A stretch of 64,000 nt of DNA from Aquanectria penicillioides (lineage: Eukaryota > Ascomycota > Sordariomycetes > Hypocreales > Nectriaceae): assembly GCA_003415625.1 (NCBI GenBank), contig PYIU01000007.1, positions 2,914,001 through 2,978,000 of the forward strand, given 5' to 3'. The position numbers and the translations under genes are program-made. The notes under the pieces were generated by a model. It saw nothing but the letters and a program-made list of their open reading frames with translations, was not told the origin of the DNA and did no database searches. Shown piece by piece: positions 51,601-62,971 of this stretch (the stretch's first letter is position 1; every line of letters starts with the position of its first letter).

Positions 51601-52575
51601 TCACAGCAGGATTTGGCGCAGGTCGGCTTCAAGTCGGATAGTGGAATCGTGTCTTGCCCTGTACCAGAGCAGCAACCACTTTCCTTCGGGTTGTGATAGA
51701 CATTGATGTCCTCAGTCTTGGGAATATCCAAGGGGCTTGGAGTTGAAGGCTTGGATTTGGCACAAGCTGGCTTTGGTGCACAACAAGAGCTAGAACAAGC
51801 TTTGTCCGGTCCCTTTTTGACGACTGGCACATTGCCTTTGTCGACAGCGGTACAACAAGGCTTGGAGCATGCAACGCCCGGCGCTTTATCCACAGAGCTA
51901 GATCCAGAACCCTTTCGTGACCTAACTCTTGTCTTTGTGACGGGGCGGTGAGTGTCCGAGCCCGAGGAGAATGAGTCAAACGACGACCGAAGAAGTGACT
52001 TGGTGGACGATTTCTTGTAGTTCCGCTTCTTTTCAATGCATGGCCGTGATTTAGTCTCGCAACAAGACTCCAAGCCAAGAGCTAGAAGCGCGCGGCAAAT
52101 GCAACCGATGGCCTCGAGCGTCGTTCCATAGCGTTCAACCGTGAAGCTGCGATGCTGATGGCATGCTTGACCATCAACTACGCCGGTGCAGCACGAGCTA
52201 GGTCCTTGGACTGCTATTTGTTAGCCAATTGCATCTGTAGAACGGGCATCTCAGTAATTTACAGTCCGGCGTGTCTCCGGCGTTGGATGGGTTGCTTTGG
52301 CCGCATTCGCGCAGGGCAAGACGGTCCAGACAAGAAACGTCGCAGCAGGGAGATTGCTTGCCGCGGCAACAGTCGGGCACTTCGGTGTCGTCCGATGCTG
52401 TATCGTCTTCGCAATCGTTGGCGGCACAACAATCGTCAGGCGTTTCCTGGGGCCGCGCCTCTGAAGGACCGATGAGCTCAGGCACCGCCGCGCTAATCTC
52501 GCCGTAACCGCCTAACTCGCTGGAATGCGGTGGTGGAGCCACCTCTGCCGGCGGGCCACAGCAGTCGCACCCCAT
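48609..52575 (-). CDS. Copper-exporting P1B-type ATPase, CrpA-like
   Basis: Predicted 1305-residue heavy-metal pump that moves Cu(I) across a membrane using ATP; fungal relatives give copper tolerance. Exon 1 is 52263-52575 (MGCDCCGPP...), the intron is 52214-52262 (49 nt, GTAAAT donor, CTAAC branch, AATAG acceptor, phase 1; a CAG three bases later could be used instead), and exon 2 is 48609-52213. The N-terminus holds many paired cysteines ([32 protein letters not shown], repeated [20 protein letters not shown] units) that should bind metal. One HMA domain with GMTCTGC lies at about 514-519. The core has transmembrane helices, TGES at about 840, CPC at about 954, DKTGT at about 996, an HP motif near 1032 and GDGTND near 1194. 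Everything needed for activity is present and the frame is clean, unlike the two NLR genes next to it. No copper-sensing promoter site was identified with confidence. Confidence 0.95.
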
Positions 52576-53626
52576 GATTTGAATACGGAAATCGAGAGCG
52601 AAGATCTTTCGACAATAAGGTTGTTGACAAGTTCAAGTTTGAAGGTGGGGAGGTCACTACTCGGTGAGGTGGGCAGCATATATGTATGGTCAATGAAACG
52701 TCAACTAGTCCGATCTGGTAAGGCTACCAATCTGCCAAGCCTTATCGCGGTGTACCATGAGCCGAGTGCCTCTCAAGGCTATAAATTAAACCAAAGGGCT
52801 GTTCCATTCACAAAGTTCGGTATCGGATACTACAAAGGCATACAAACACCAGCCACCCAGTGCTTGAGCAGTCACCTTGGCTGAGTGCACTGTGCCAGTG
52901 TGCCGAAGAGAGGATTACGTTAGTGGGCTCATGCAAAACACCACTAGTCGGCCAATCTTGGTCCAGCATTACATCAAGGCGATCCCATACCAAACACCTC
53001 ATTAGCTAGCGATTTATTGACATGGTGGTGCATGGGCCCGACTCTCCGGGCGAGGCCGGGTCGGACCGTGCGGAGCCCCCGTCGGGGTGTCGGGAGCATG
53101 TTAGCCCCGACGCCGCTTCCGGAAAGCACGGACAGGTGGCGATGTGATGGGAACTGATGGGACGGGCTCGAGTTCAGGTCAGACGAACGCCTGGAGCGGA
53201 AGAATAAGGCAACCAGGACGTAGCCTGCCTGGACCCCAGTCCCACGAGACTTTAAATCTTTTTCTGGAGAAAACCCGTCGGAGCCGGTCCAGGATGCGGC
53301 CTGGGCCCGTACGACGATGTACGGAAGTGACAAGCTTCTTCGCTGAGCGGAATACCGCCTCACAACAGCCTCACGTCTGCAACTTGCACATCGCTGGTAG
53401 CGAGCTTCACACAATCAGGGAACAAAATGTGTTTGCCCAAATTTATAAATTTCTTGTCTATGATAAATGTACCTTGTTGCATATATGACCAAGTAGTGAG
53501 CTGCGCGCTAAATCTGTCGATCTGAGAAACCACACACTCCAGTTCCTGTTCAGGCATCCCTGGGTGACTTTCCTATACAAATTTTCAAACACCTATTTGG
53601 TAGGCTATTCATCAGGAAGTTTATTA
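52576..53626. other. Upstream of the copper ATPase, no gene recognised
   Basis: Holds the promoter of the ATPase (minus strand, ACATATATGC near 52675-52684 may be its TATA region) and the 3' flank of YDT copy 9. Frames at 53.0-53.5 kb on both strands follow GC content and show no domain. Confidence 0.4.
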
Positions 53627-53910
53627 TTATTCAAGCTCAATAGTTGAATCTGTGTTGTCATCCTGGGTTTCTTTGGTGCTCGGGGTCGCGGGCTGGTTGG
53701 TCTTGGCTACGACTGTGCCCGCAGCTTGAACCAAGCGATCGGACAAGTTAGTAGTGTCGTAGAGGAATCGCGCCAGCATCGGATTTTCACACTTGGGGCT
53801 GAATTATTGATAGACTTGTCAATCTTTCCCTGTTTTGGTAATGAACGGAACAGAGCAAAGACTCACGACTTGTTGCCACCAGTTGATATGGAATCAGTTT
53901 GGGATGCCAT
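53627..53910 (-). CDS. YDT-family miniprotein, copy 9 (two exons)
   Basis: Predicted 71-residue protein of unknown function. Exon 1 is 53867-53910 (MASQTDSISTGGNK), the intron is 53799-53866 (68 nt, consensus GTGAGT donor, TTCAG acceptor, phase 2), and exon 2 is 53627-53798. After a 19-nt lead (PKCENP) comes the core MLARFLYDTTNLSDRLVQAAG. The tail (KTNQPATPSTKETQDDNTDS...) is rich in Thr, Asp and Gln. Exon 1 is clearly related to that of copy 10 (M-SQT-S--S-TGG), so homology extends beyond the core into the first exon. No clear TATA box was found at the usual distance. Confidence 0.8.
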
Positions 53911-56534
53911 GACGATGCAGATAAACTCGGCTTTTATTTGTCTCATTGGAGATTTTAAAATGATATGAACAGTAAATAGCAAAGAAAGGGCAGGTTCGAG
54001 GATGGGCAGAACCGCTGGTTTTGAGAGAACACGGACCTCTGGCCAGTACACTCACATGAACTGTCCTTGTTCCATGTATTCTGAACTACACGTAAAGGGG
54101 TCGGGCTATCGATCGGGATATGCCATTTCCCATCCCGCCCATATGCCTAAAAGGGCGCTGTGCTTGCACAAGCGCAAGGGGCGAAAGGTGGCGTTCCAGT
54201 GCCGGCGCGCTGCCGGGTCGAGGAGCTGTCAACCGTCCTTACCAGGCTGTCGGTACGTGGATGGTGGCTTAGTTGCATTTCCGCTCTAGATCCTAAAAAT
54301 GGATCTTTAGTGTGATGGATGGTAATGAACCACAAGCTACCTTTTCCAGCAACGCTCAACGTGGGATTAAAGAACTCAACTTCGGATACAACCAAGCCAG
54401 CCTCAGCTTTAGCAACAAGGAAACAAATAATGTCAACTGGAGTATGGGTACAAATATCCCTAGGCAATATTCTTAGCATGGTGTGTCCATGTGTACAGGA
54501 TCTGGGGAACTCCAACAACGAATTTTGTACTCGACTACCTTTGATGTCAAACTCAAAGTTTTCTGCCTGTCATTTCAATCAGCCATCTTCGGCCAACTTT
54601 CCATAAGGAGCGCTGCCGTTACCCTAAGCGGAGCTGAGTCTCAAGAGGCCAATGGTATGCCAGCGCAAGCGATTCTCAAGTCTACTGTTCGCATTCTTGG
54701 GAGGGTTATCTGGCGCTTATGGATCTGGGGGGAAAAATAATCCTGTTTCCCTTTAGGTCTTTCGTAATTTGAGGAAGCCTAAGGCTGACATCTGGTGGCT
54801 TTGGGTCCGATTGGCGAGAGCGGTTGTGCGTTTTGGAGGAGGGTGCAGGATGGCTTCTTATTGCACGAGAGTAAATCCACAACCATGCCGTCGGTACTAG
54901 TAGATCCAGATTGACCAACAGCTTGGCAGGATGCCAGTCATCCACGCCACGCTGGCGCGGAAAAGTGAATATTCATGGTGGCTGAGTCCAAGAGCCGAAG
55001 TCTTGCGCCTGCTGGCTCTCTTTGCTCGCTACCAGTGGATATTCGGTCGACAGAATCGCTCAGCAGTGTTACAGTGCATTCCTGAATGACCACTCCATTG
55101 TTTCCGCTATTCCGCGTTTAGCGTCTTCTCGCGCACACACAGGATCGGCCGACCCAAGGCATCCCCAGCAGCCCAGTCAACGTCGATCGGGGACCTGCAA
55201 GGGCCTGAACACGACCACCAGCTAAACGCTTGATGGGCCTTTGGCTATTAGACGGTGGCGATTTGTCATGGTTCCAGGGGCGCGTGCTCCGGCTTGTGTG
55301 ATATCCGAATTATATGAGGCAGCTGGCGATCCAGCCAGGCACCTGCTATCGTGATGGGAGCCTCGTCAAGAGTCAACTCTGCTGTGGTGGACTAGGTGTA
55401 TTAGGAAAAACCTCCTTGGAAGCTCAACTTAACCTCGGTTTGCGAAATGAGTTCAAGATTGAGCTTTGAGGGTGCCGTGGGAGGCCTGACATTACATACA
55501 GTCAGATCTCTTTCCATATGCCACCAGTTCTCAAGGAGTTCACAGATGAAACACGGGATGCTTATCCTCGCCAAGGGTCTTCTAGAAGACAGGTCTTGGC
55601 ATCCTCAGCGACAGGCACACGACAGCGACACGCTACATTCACCTGGTCTCACTTGTTTCCGATACTGGCCTGATGGGGCTGCAACGGTTCCGTACCCTTA
55701 GGCGCCCCAGCAACACATGTGTCTGGGCCTCGATCGTGGGGAGGGCTTGGTGCGTGGATCGGCTCTGTGTGGCCACCAAGCCACGGGAAGCCGTTGGGAG
55801 GCGGTCCCGCTTCATTGATGATCAACGGGCGCCATTTCACGGCTCAGCCACGCCCCAGACGGAGTGAGCGTGGTATTTGTGATGCCCCCGGGCTTGAGAG
55901 CTGCCTAATGGGGCTGCAATTGCTCTTTGGTGCAATTAGGGTCTGTGTCACCTCAACTTGGTACTTCAGCTTGATCGGGTGCGCCACAAACAGGGTCTTG
56001 GTGGATGTGTTGGGATTTACTGGAGAGGTAACTGTTCGTCGGGATTAATTCCGTGGGCATTCCCTCCCCGAATCCATGTTTCGACTCCCAACCCATGCGG
56101 TCGTGCGTATACCCTTGACTCAGATGTTTCTCGGTTTCATCGGTTTTGGGGAGAGTCGCGTGGGGTCATCACTGGCTGACATATGACAGGGCCAATCAGC
56201 TCCATAAATGAGTTCACATCATCTTGCGGAATGTTGGCCGTCCCTCTCGGTGGCCGCGTCAATGTCTAACACTTTCTCTACGTTCGGCTGCCCAGATTGA
56301 ATTGCGGGATACCGATCGAACCGCAAGTCCAAGATGAAGTTTATGCCAGTTATATTATCAGAATATCCTATCATGCTGCCCATTACTTAGCAGTAGTATG
56401 TCCGTTCCAAATGTCACCCGTCCTGCTGAAATACGTGTTTAACCAATCCTAGACACCTTGTCTATACTCGACCGTAGCGCCGCGCCAGTACCACACTCGA
56501 TTATCTCATTTCATAAGCCAAGAGTCAATTCTCG
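53911..56534. other. Intergenic, no gene recognised
   Basis: Short frames only, several overlapping at 55.4-56.1 kb, without recognisable domains. Confidence 0.4.
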
Positions 56535-56793
56535 TCAAATTTTTGGCCTTGTGTCATTATTTTGGGCTTTTTTCAGGTCGGAGGCCCCGGCGGCGGCGCG
56601 CTGAATCAGACGGTCTTGAAGGCCGGAGGTGTCATAAATGAACTGCTCCATCATCGAGCCACCCTTGTCATGGCTATGTATATGGTTATTATGACAATCT
56701 TCCCTTGACGACAGTGGTGTAGGGTAATGAATCGAATGAGACGTACGAGCCATAGCCTCCTGTGGTGGAGCTAGATGAGGTTTGGGACTCCAT
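56535..56793 (-). CDS. YDT-family miniprotein, copy 10 (two exons)
   Basis: Predicted 61-residue protein of unknown function, the shortest member. Exon 1 is 56747-56793 (MESQTSSSSTTGGYG), the intron is 56674-56746 (73 nt, GTACGT donor, ACATAG acceptor, phase 2), and exon 2 is 56535-56673. After a 19-nt lead the core reads MMEQFIYDTSGLQDRLIQRAAA, followed by a short tail (GASDLKKAQNNDTRPKI). The first exon matches that of copy 9. A strong TATA box (CTATATAAAAGG) at 56971-56982 lies about 180 bp upstream. Read without splicing, the frame opens at an internal start (MARTSHS), which is intron sequence under this model. Confidence 0.8.
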
Positions 56794-56970
56794 TGTGAGA
56801 AGTCCAGACGGAGAAGTGACCGAAATGCAGGTTTGCAGTGACAGAGGTGTCACTGAGAGATAAGAGATGAAGCAGGAGACAAGTGGACGAGCGTAGAGCG
56901 ATCTTGCCTTCCTTTTGAGTTTGTCTGAAGACTGGGTCTGGAAGACGCAAACATGGAGTGGTTTGCCGCT

Positions 56971-56982
56971 CCTTTTATATAG
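56971..56982 (-). promoter_or_regulatory. TATA box of YDT copy 10
   Basis: CTATATAAAAGG on the minus strand, about 180 bp before the ATG at 56793; the best TATA match in the window. Confidence 0.55.
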
Positions 56983-58894
56983 CAGCAGTCCCAGACATGG
57001 TAAATCTGCAGAAGAGGCAGACGGAGCCTCATTGACATAAGAACTTCCTGGCGAAGTGTGCCTTAAATCCGCCAGATTCTTCGTTCCAGCTGGGAAAATG
57101 AGTCGGTGTATCTTTTGAGTCTTGCATGGGCCAATCGCCAGCCCAGTTGCGTCTGGCTCAAAAAATGCATCTTGGGCAAAGGGTAGGGTGACCCTCTTTA
57201 CGAAGAGGGCGTGGATGGAGGTCGTGGTGCGTGTGCCACCTACGACACAGGATAATTGTTCAACGCAACATGGTCCAGCTGGCCCGAGGTGAGTCTAAAA
57301 CAAGGATGGGAGGTGGGGTATGATTCCATGCCGATTATTGGCCGCGTCGACCGTTATGTCTCGTATGATCAAGGGCCAGTAGGACGCCTCGTTTCGGGAT
57401 GCAGTTGTCTTGACGCGACGCCGACAATGTGGCTGTTGGTGCGAAGCCTGGTTCTTTGCTCCGCAGACCGCAACCCCCGCAGCCTCCGAAGCCCGTCGGC
57501 CGCGCCGCCACCGCTGTGATATGCCACGCAATATCGGGACGCGAGTGACTCCGAATACTTTGCTTCGTCCTTCATAACTCTTGTCGTCTTCGCAATCATT
57601 CGGCTCTAGTCGGAAAGAGGTCTTTGGATCTAAGCAGAATTATCTCATCCAACGGCTCCTTAGCTTCAGGCTACCATATATCATCGGCACTGAGATCAAC
57701 GTTGCGCCAACTGAGGGCAGCGGCAACGGGAATAAGGCTGTGGTCTTGATCCGGGGCCACCAGCCTTCACCACTAGTTAGCATGCGGCAGATGATGCTAG
57801 CCGGGCTTCGGATGGAACTTCATGCTGTTACTCTGAATGGCAAACGAGTAAATGGTAGGCCCATCTTCTCTGAAACAACGAGTTAGCATTGCGCAACGGT
57901 AGCGGCGGAAATGTGCAATTGATTCATTTCTAGTAACCAAACAAGCGGCATATGTTATCCCGGGAATAACGTCCCTGGACTACTTTCAGCTCGCGTCAGA
58001 ATCCACTCTGCTGGGCAAGAAACGCCTTAGGTATAGATGCCTCTGCGCCTTGGGGGCTTTTGTCTGTCGGTGGTGTGCCAGCCGAGCGGCGGCGAGTCGG
58101 CACACATCAAACGCCGTAGTTACACCGCACAGCCAGATCCACACACCATCCTCCTACAGAAGGTCCCCGAGGGACGAATGTCGTGGCAGCACCGCGACGC
58201 GCACCGCCGATAGCGAGGACTAGGCAGAGGAGTCCTGATTTTCACCAGCAGTCCTAGGCAAATCCATGAGCAAATCCTCAATGCAGCCGACGCATCCTTT
58301 TGGAGGCTAACGGGTCGCGAACCAGGCATCAAATGGCCCCCACAGCCTGCCTCTGCCTATACGAAACGACCGGCAGCTGTGCATACTCTGGCCCTAGAGG
58401 CCATTTCCAGACAGCTGAGGGTATCGTCATTTGAGTAAGATGGGCATTCCCGTGACGGATTGTAGATGCGTGGGCATCATTACCAATGTGTCCAAGCTCA
58501 AGGGGCCATGAGCTGCAACTGAAGAATTAAGTGCTGACATGCGGGAGCTAGTGTCCGTGACGAGGCCATCAAGAACCACAGGGATGGACAAGGATCACGG
58601 TGTGGGATTTTGGTTTCGGGAGCGACATTCCGCTCAAAGAAGAAATCTCCGACTTCAAGCTTGCACAAGAGGGTGTCGCCCACTCCCCTGTAGCGGCATT
58701 TCCAAGGTGGGACTCGGTCCATCCTGATCCAAAGTCTACGCCTGCGAGGCGTCAATCGGCATAAATTGCCATGGTCCAATGGTTCAATCAAATCGTATAT
58801 CGCCACATGTGGGATGCAGCGCACCCTCCATTCATACCGACACCCCGACTCGTGGGTCCACAACATTTCTTGGGTCTCGGTCTGTGGGGCTCCA

Positions 58895-58955
58895 TCTGCA
58901 TATGACACCTCATCACTACAACACTCGGGCTTTCCACAGGGTTCTCCGCCCTATC
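58895..58955 (+). pseudogene. Possible YDT-core relic on the plus strand
   Basis: The plus strand reads AYDTSSLQ exactly as in the family core. After a shift of one base it continues TRAFHRVLRPI, which can be laid over DRLIQRAA. There is no good acceptor at the family spacing and no preceding FI. It is either a decayed, inverted copy or a chance match of seven residues. Confidence 0.25.
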
Positions 58956-61283
58956 TAACAACCCTGGCACGGTAGTGGGCTGGTTCAGTTGGGCCTTCCA
59001 AAGGATCTTCATTCCATCTGATATGTCCGTTATGGAAGTCACCGAGAGAAGGTTTCTTGGGCTGTGATTTCAGGCCTGCTCTAACCCTCCCGAACCACCC
59101 AAGTCCCTTACACATGCTAGTATCAAATGAGGATGATAATCGCCTGATAAAATTCCACCGCATATGCACTCGTGCTGTTCTCCCCCATTGTTTTTGCTCG
59201 TTTCATTGTTAATGCGCCCTTAACATAGCTATCTTGTGAAGTTGTACATCACCTAGAAAACTGGAGCCCGAAGGATATTTCCTATTATAGCTACACCAAA
59301 GTCCCTTCCCCAATACATCTTCCGGTCCTCAAGGCATTAGGTAGTTTGTAAAATCAGATGCTGCAGTAGAAAGAAACTTGCAATCGGCGTTGCTCCAACT
59401 ATCGTGGGCTAGGACTCGGGGTAGGACAATCCTCAAGCGAGATTTTAGGTAAATTTCTCAAAGGATCATTGGTATCACCTTTGAGTAACCAACAATTATT
59501 TATTCCCGATTTTCGTAGATCCAGTAACGAGGCGCAGATCATGAAGGAACAAAAATATCTGTTCACCAGCAGCTTTCGCAAGATATTGCGTGTCATAGTT
59601 CGAGTACCCTGGAACAATATTTTACGTGTAGACATTAGTCAACCATTTCAAAGAGATACGATGATCTCAAGTTTCACATACTAGCCTCACGATTCTGAGG
59701 GCTCATTTCGGCAAAGGGTGGCGAACTTAGTGCAGCTACAAGCGCCAAAGCAACACGGAACTCGACTGGATCATCACTTCGGCTCAGATCTAAAGAGTCA
59801 CGCGCTTATTGTCAGAAGTTGACGAGAGAGAAAATGCACTACCTAGAATCTACAAAATTTAGCGTTGTACATAATTAAAGCCTACTCTGATACGGATCAT
59901 ACATAGAGCCGGGTTCTTGGTTGATCAATTCCCCCGCGATTCTAGCCTAGAGCCTTCAATCGTAACGGGAACAGCTACATCCCAATGCCACTTTCGATTC
60001 ACTTCGCAGTCTGACACCGCCGCCATTGCTCACGACGATCCAACCGCGCCGGGTGTTGCACTGACAAGGAAGGCCCGCTAAGATCGTTTGACGGCCCAGG
60101 GACACGGTAACTGTGGATCGAGGCCGTTACCCGGGACGGGAGTGGCTTCCGCGGAGCGTGGTCCACTTAAATCAAGGATGGTCCGAACCTTACCACAACT
60201 ACAGACGAAGCTCGCCACAAGCCGAGATGCGGGGATCAAACCCCCAAAGTGGAGGGCGCCAAGCTAAAACGTCTAGACCTCTTTGCACAACGGCTCAAAG
60301 GACATACAGGTACCATGAGCCACAGTTCGTCCCCACCCAGCTATCTGGATTAGGTTCTAGCATCATCCACACTTATCTAAGCATGTTCAACCGATATTTA
60401 AGCCGAGGCGTATTGCTCTAACTTTTTTGGTGGCGAGATACGTGCATCCATTGGCCATTCACAGGCAGTCTGTGTAAGAAACACTCTGTTTGAGATACGG
60501 TGCCCCGGGATTCAGATGCCTCGAGTAAATATGCACAAGCAGGTCTAGACCAGCTTCTGCGAGATGATCTTGCATCACTACTTGGCCACTTGCCTCATGG
60601 CCCTCCAATGGCATAACCCCAAAACTTATAATGAGTCAAATGCTGACCGATGATCTTGCCTCATTTGCGCCCAAAATCCAGGCGGATACCTTGGGATGGT
60701 GAGTCAGAGCTTGTCCGCAGAGCTCCCTCAGCATACTTGAGGATTTTAATCGCTGCCGTTTGATCGATGAGCAATTTTTCGAGAAAGTGCGGAACTAATT
60801 AGGGGCGATGAGGGATGGTACATGTGGACTGGGTCGACTCAACTGGTCTGAAAGATGGCTTAGTGCTGTCTTAGAATTCGGTACGGCAAGGTGGAAGCGG
60901 GTATCAAAGAGGCAACGTCACAATTAGGGCGAGATTTATCCTCTACTGTTATGATTTTTCCCAGAGCTCATCCAGTAGCGTTTCAATACGGTACCGATTT
61001 CATTTAGCACCATATTAGCCGATCACCTACCTATTTTTAAGGGAGTTTTTGGTTCGCCAGAATGCGGCCACTCCAAAGCTCCTATTTTTATTTGATTCAC
61101 TTGATCAACTCTCGAAAATCAGGCTGGCACTTTTCAGCCCTATTGCTAACCCGGCTCTTGGTCTAGACTATTAATACGCTCAAGCCCGCTCTGCTCCTGC
61201 CCATACGAACGCCTCCCAATTCTCTGGGCAAACTCTAGGTATCCTTGGGTTCTCGTTGAAGAAATAGATAAACAAATCTACCA

Positions 61284-61475
61284 TTGACTAGTTTTCTAAT
61301 TGCCTTGGCAAAATTTGAGCCTGTCGTCGAGGCCCATGAGATCATGGACGAGTTCTTTACGACATTTCGGATAGACGGTCGGACGAGAGAAAAGAGAGAG
61401 GCCAAAGCGAAGGACGAAGCTATCATTTCCTCTCCATCCGAATTGATTAGTCTCCTCGAGGATAGTGACCAGTAA
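61284..61475 (+). CDS. Possible terminal exon, unknown protein
   Basis: A 63-codon frame ending at a TAA encodes LAKFEPVVEAHEIMDEFFTTFRIDGR, then a highly charged RTREKREAKAKDEA stretch and SPSELISLLEDSDQ. The charged, helix-prone make-up looks more protein-like than other frames nearby. There is no ATG start (it opens with TTG), and no clear partner exon upstream. It may be the end of a decayed gene. I do not recognise it. Confidence 0.25.
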   Translation: MTSFLIALAKFEPVVEAHEIMDEFFTTFRIDGRTREKREAKAKDEAIISSPSELISLLEDSDQ

Positions 61476-62971
61476 ATGGGCCATCTAGATTGAGACAATA
61501 CGGGATCATTTAAGAGGCGGATCCGAGGCGAATGCTCATCTTCATCTCGAAGGTGTATGGGACAGGTCGTGACAGATTATATTTATTTTCGGTAATACAA
61601 GTATTAGTTTTCAAAATCAATGGATCTATCTGAGAAGAAATAAAACAAAATGAGGAGTAGATTTAAGCATCGATGCTGGCAGTTTCTAGTTTTAGCTATT
61701 CCCATCCATGTAATTTTGGTAGTTGAAAAGTGCAGATTTTTATCGTATTTAGGAGTATATGCGTCGTGGGAAATGCAGCCTCACTCCGCCTGCCCCCTGA
61801 GCCTATGTGTTCAGTTGTTGGTTCTCAGGGGCAGCAAAAGGATTTCCGATTGTCTTTAGAAGCGGATTCTGTGAGATATAATTGTTTGCATTACCGCATA
61901 CGAGCTGTCATATCTTTGTCTCATTTTTTCTACTCCGCCCATCCGCTTTCCGGCTCTCACGTGGATAGCCACATGGTTTGATCCCGCGATGTCAATGTCT
62001 TGGACTCATGTCCCCGGGCTTTTAAAAGTTCGGTCAAATCGATAAACCGACCCGCAAATCCGCAGGATACGGTGATGTAAATGTTGGGAGAATTGTGTGA
62101 CGCGATACCAGGCGACATGTCTTGAACGCAAAAAGGCCTGAAATTCTTCAGTGGGTGTGAGAATGTAGCCGTCAAGTATCAGCCTCGTGTCGTAATGGCA
62201 ACGAACGGGTGAACGCTGCCGCACAGAGCCCACAGACATTCCAGAGCACGCGCCCCAGGTCTCGGCATGTGCTGAAGCCGTCGTGGATTCTTTGATGGCA
62301 TCCAGTTGGTTATCGGGGTTTCCTGGTCTCGGTCTAGGGAGCGCCAGGTGCTTCCCCGAGCGTCGCAGTTCTCACGGTCCGTGGGAGGTCGATCGCATGG
62401 CATTGTTGACCGATGTGACAAATTTCAAAGTACCTGATGAGAATTTCCCTTTGATCAATATCCTTCGGACATTTTTTATTTCTTTTTACGTAGAATTATT
62501 CCAAGTAGGATGATGGTGAAGTAAAGTCTGGATATATTCCCATTGAACACGAAATTCTATGTCTCCGAACGACAAGCCATTTTATTATCGTCCAAGTCTC
62601 ATCACAGTCCAATCTTTCACTTCGGAAAATTTGAATCTAAAGAAGCAACAAATGACTTGGTAGATCGAGATACAAGATCCACCAGGCCGAAGTGAAGGAA
62701 TAACCCGCACCAGACCTCACGCCCCTCGTTGACCTTTAATCCGTCAAGTCGTACAGCAGTAGCTCATAATTGACGATGACATTATGCCCAAATTATCAAC
62801 ACTTAAAACTATTAGCCATCTATACCGTGTCCTATTCGCCCCATCCGCCCAGGTTCCAACAACCAACCCATTGACACCTGAACCGAACTGTGGTGACTTC
62901 TCATCAGGTGACCCAATACGCGATATTGGCTGACCGTCGGGTCGAGGTTCAAAGTCGTCTTGAGTTTATTC

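Larger units (their letters stand above)
56983..62971. other. 6-kb gene-poor stretch
   Basis: No convincing complete gene. A possible plus-strand YDT fragment (58.9 kb) and a possible exon at 61.3 kb are listed separately. Two minus-strand frames at 61957-62239 are mentioned among the rejected items. Confidence 0.4.

Noticed and set aside
50692..51696. 334-codon plus-strand frame
   Set aside because: It is the antisense shadow of the Cys-rich repeats of the copper ATPase.
61957..62239. Minus-strand frames with HYDTRLILDGYIL and a second frame with ITVSCGFAGRFIDLTELLK
   Set aside because: The YDT match is three residues plus scattered positions and lacks the family splice structure. The frames may be decayed coding DNA, but nothing identifies them.
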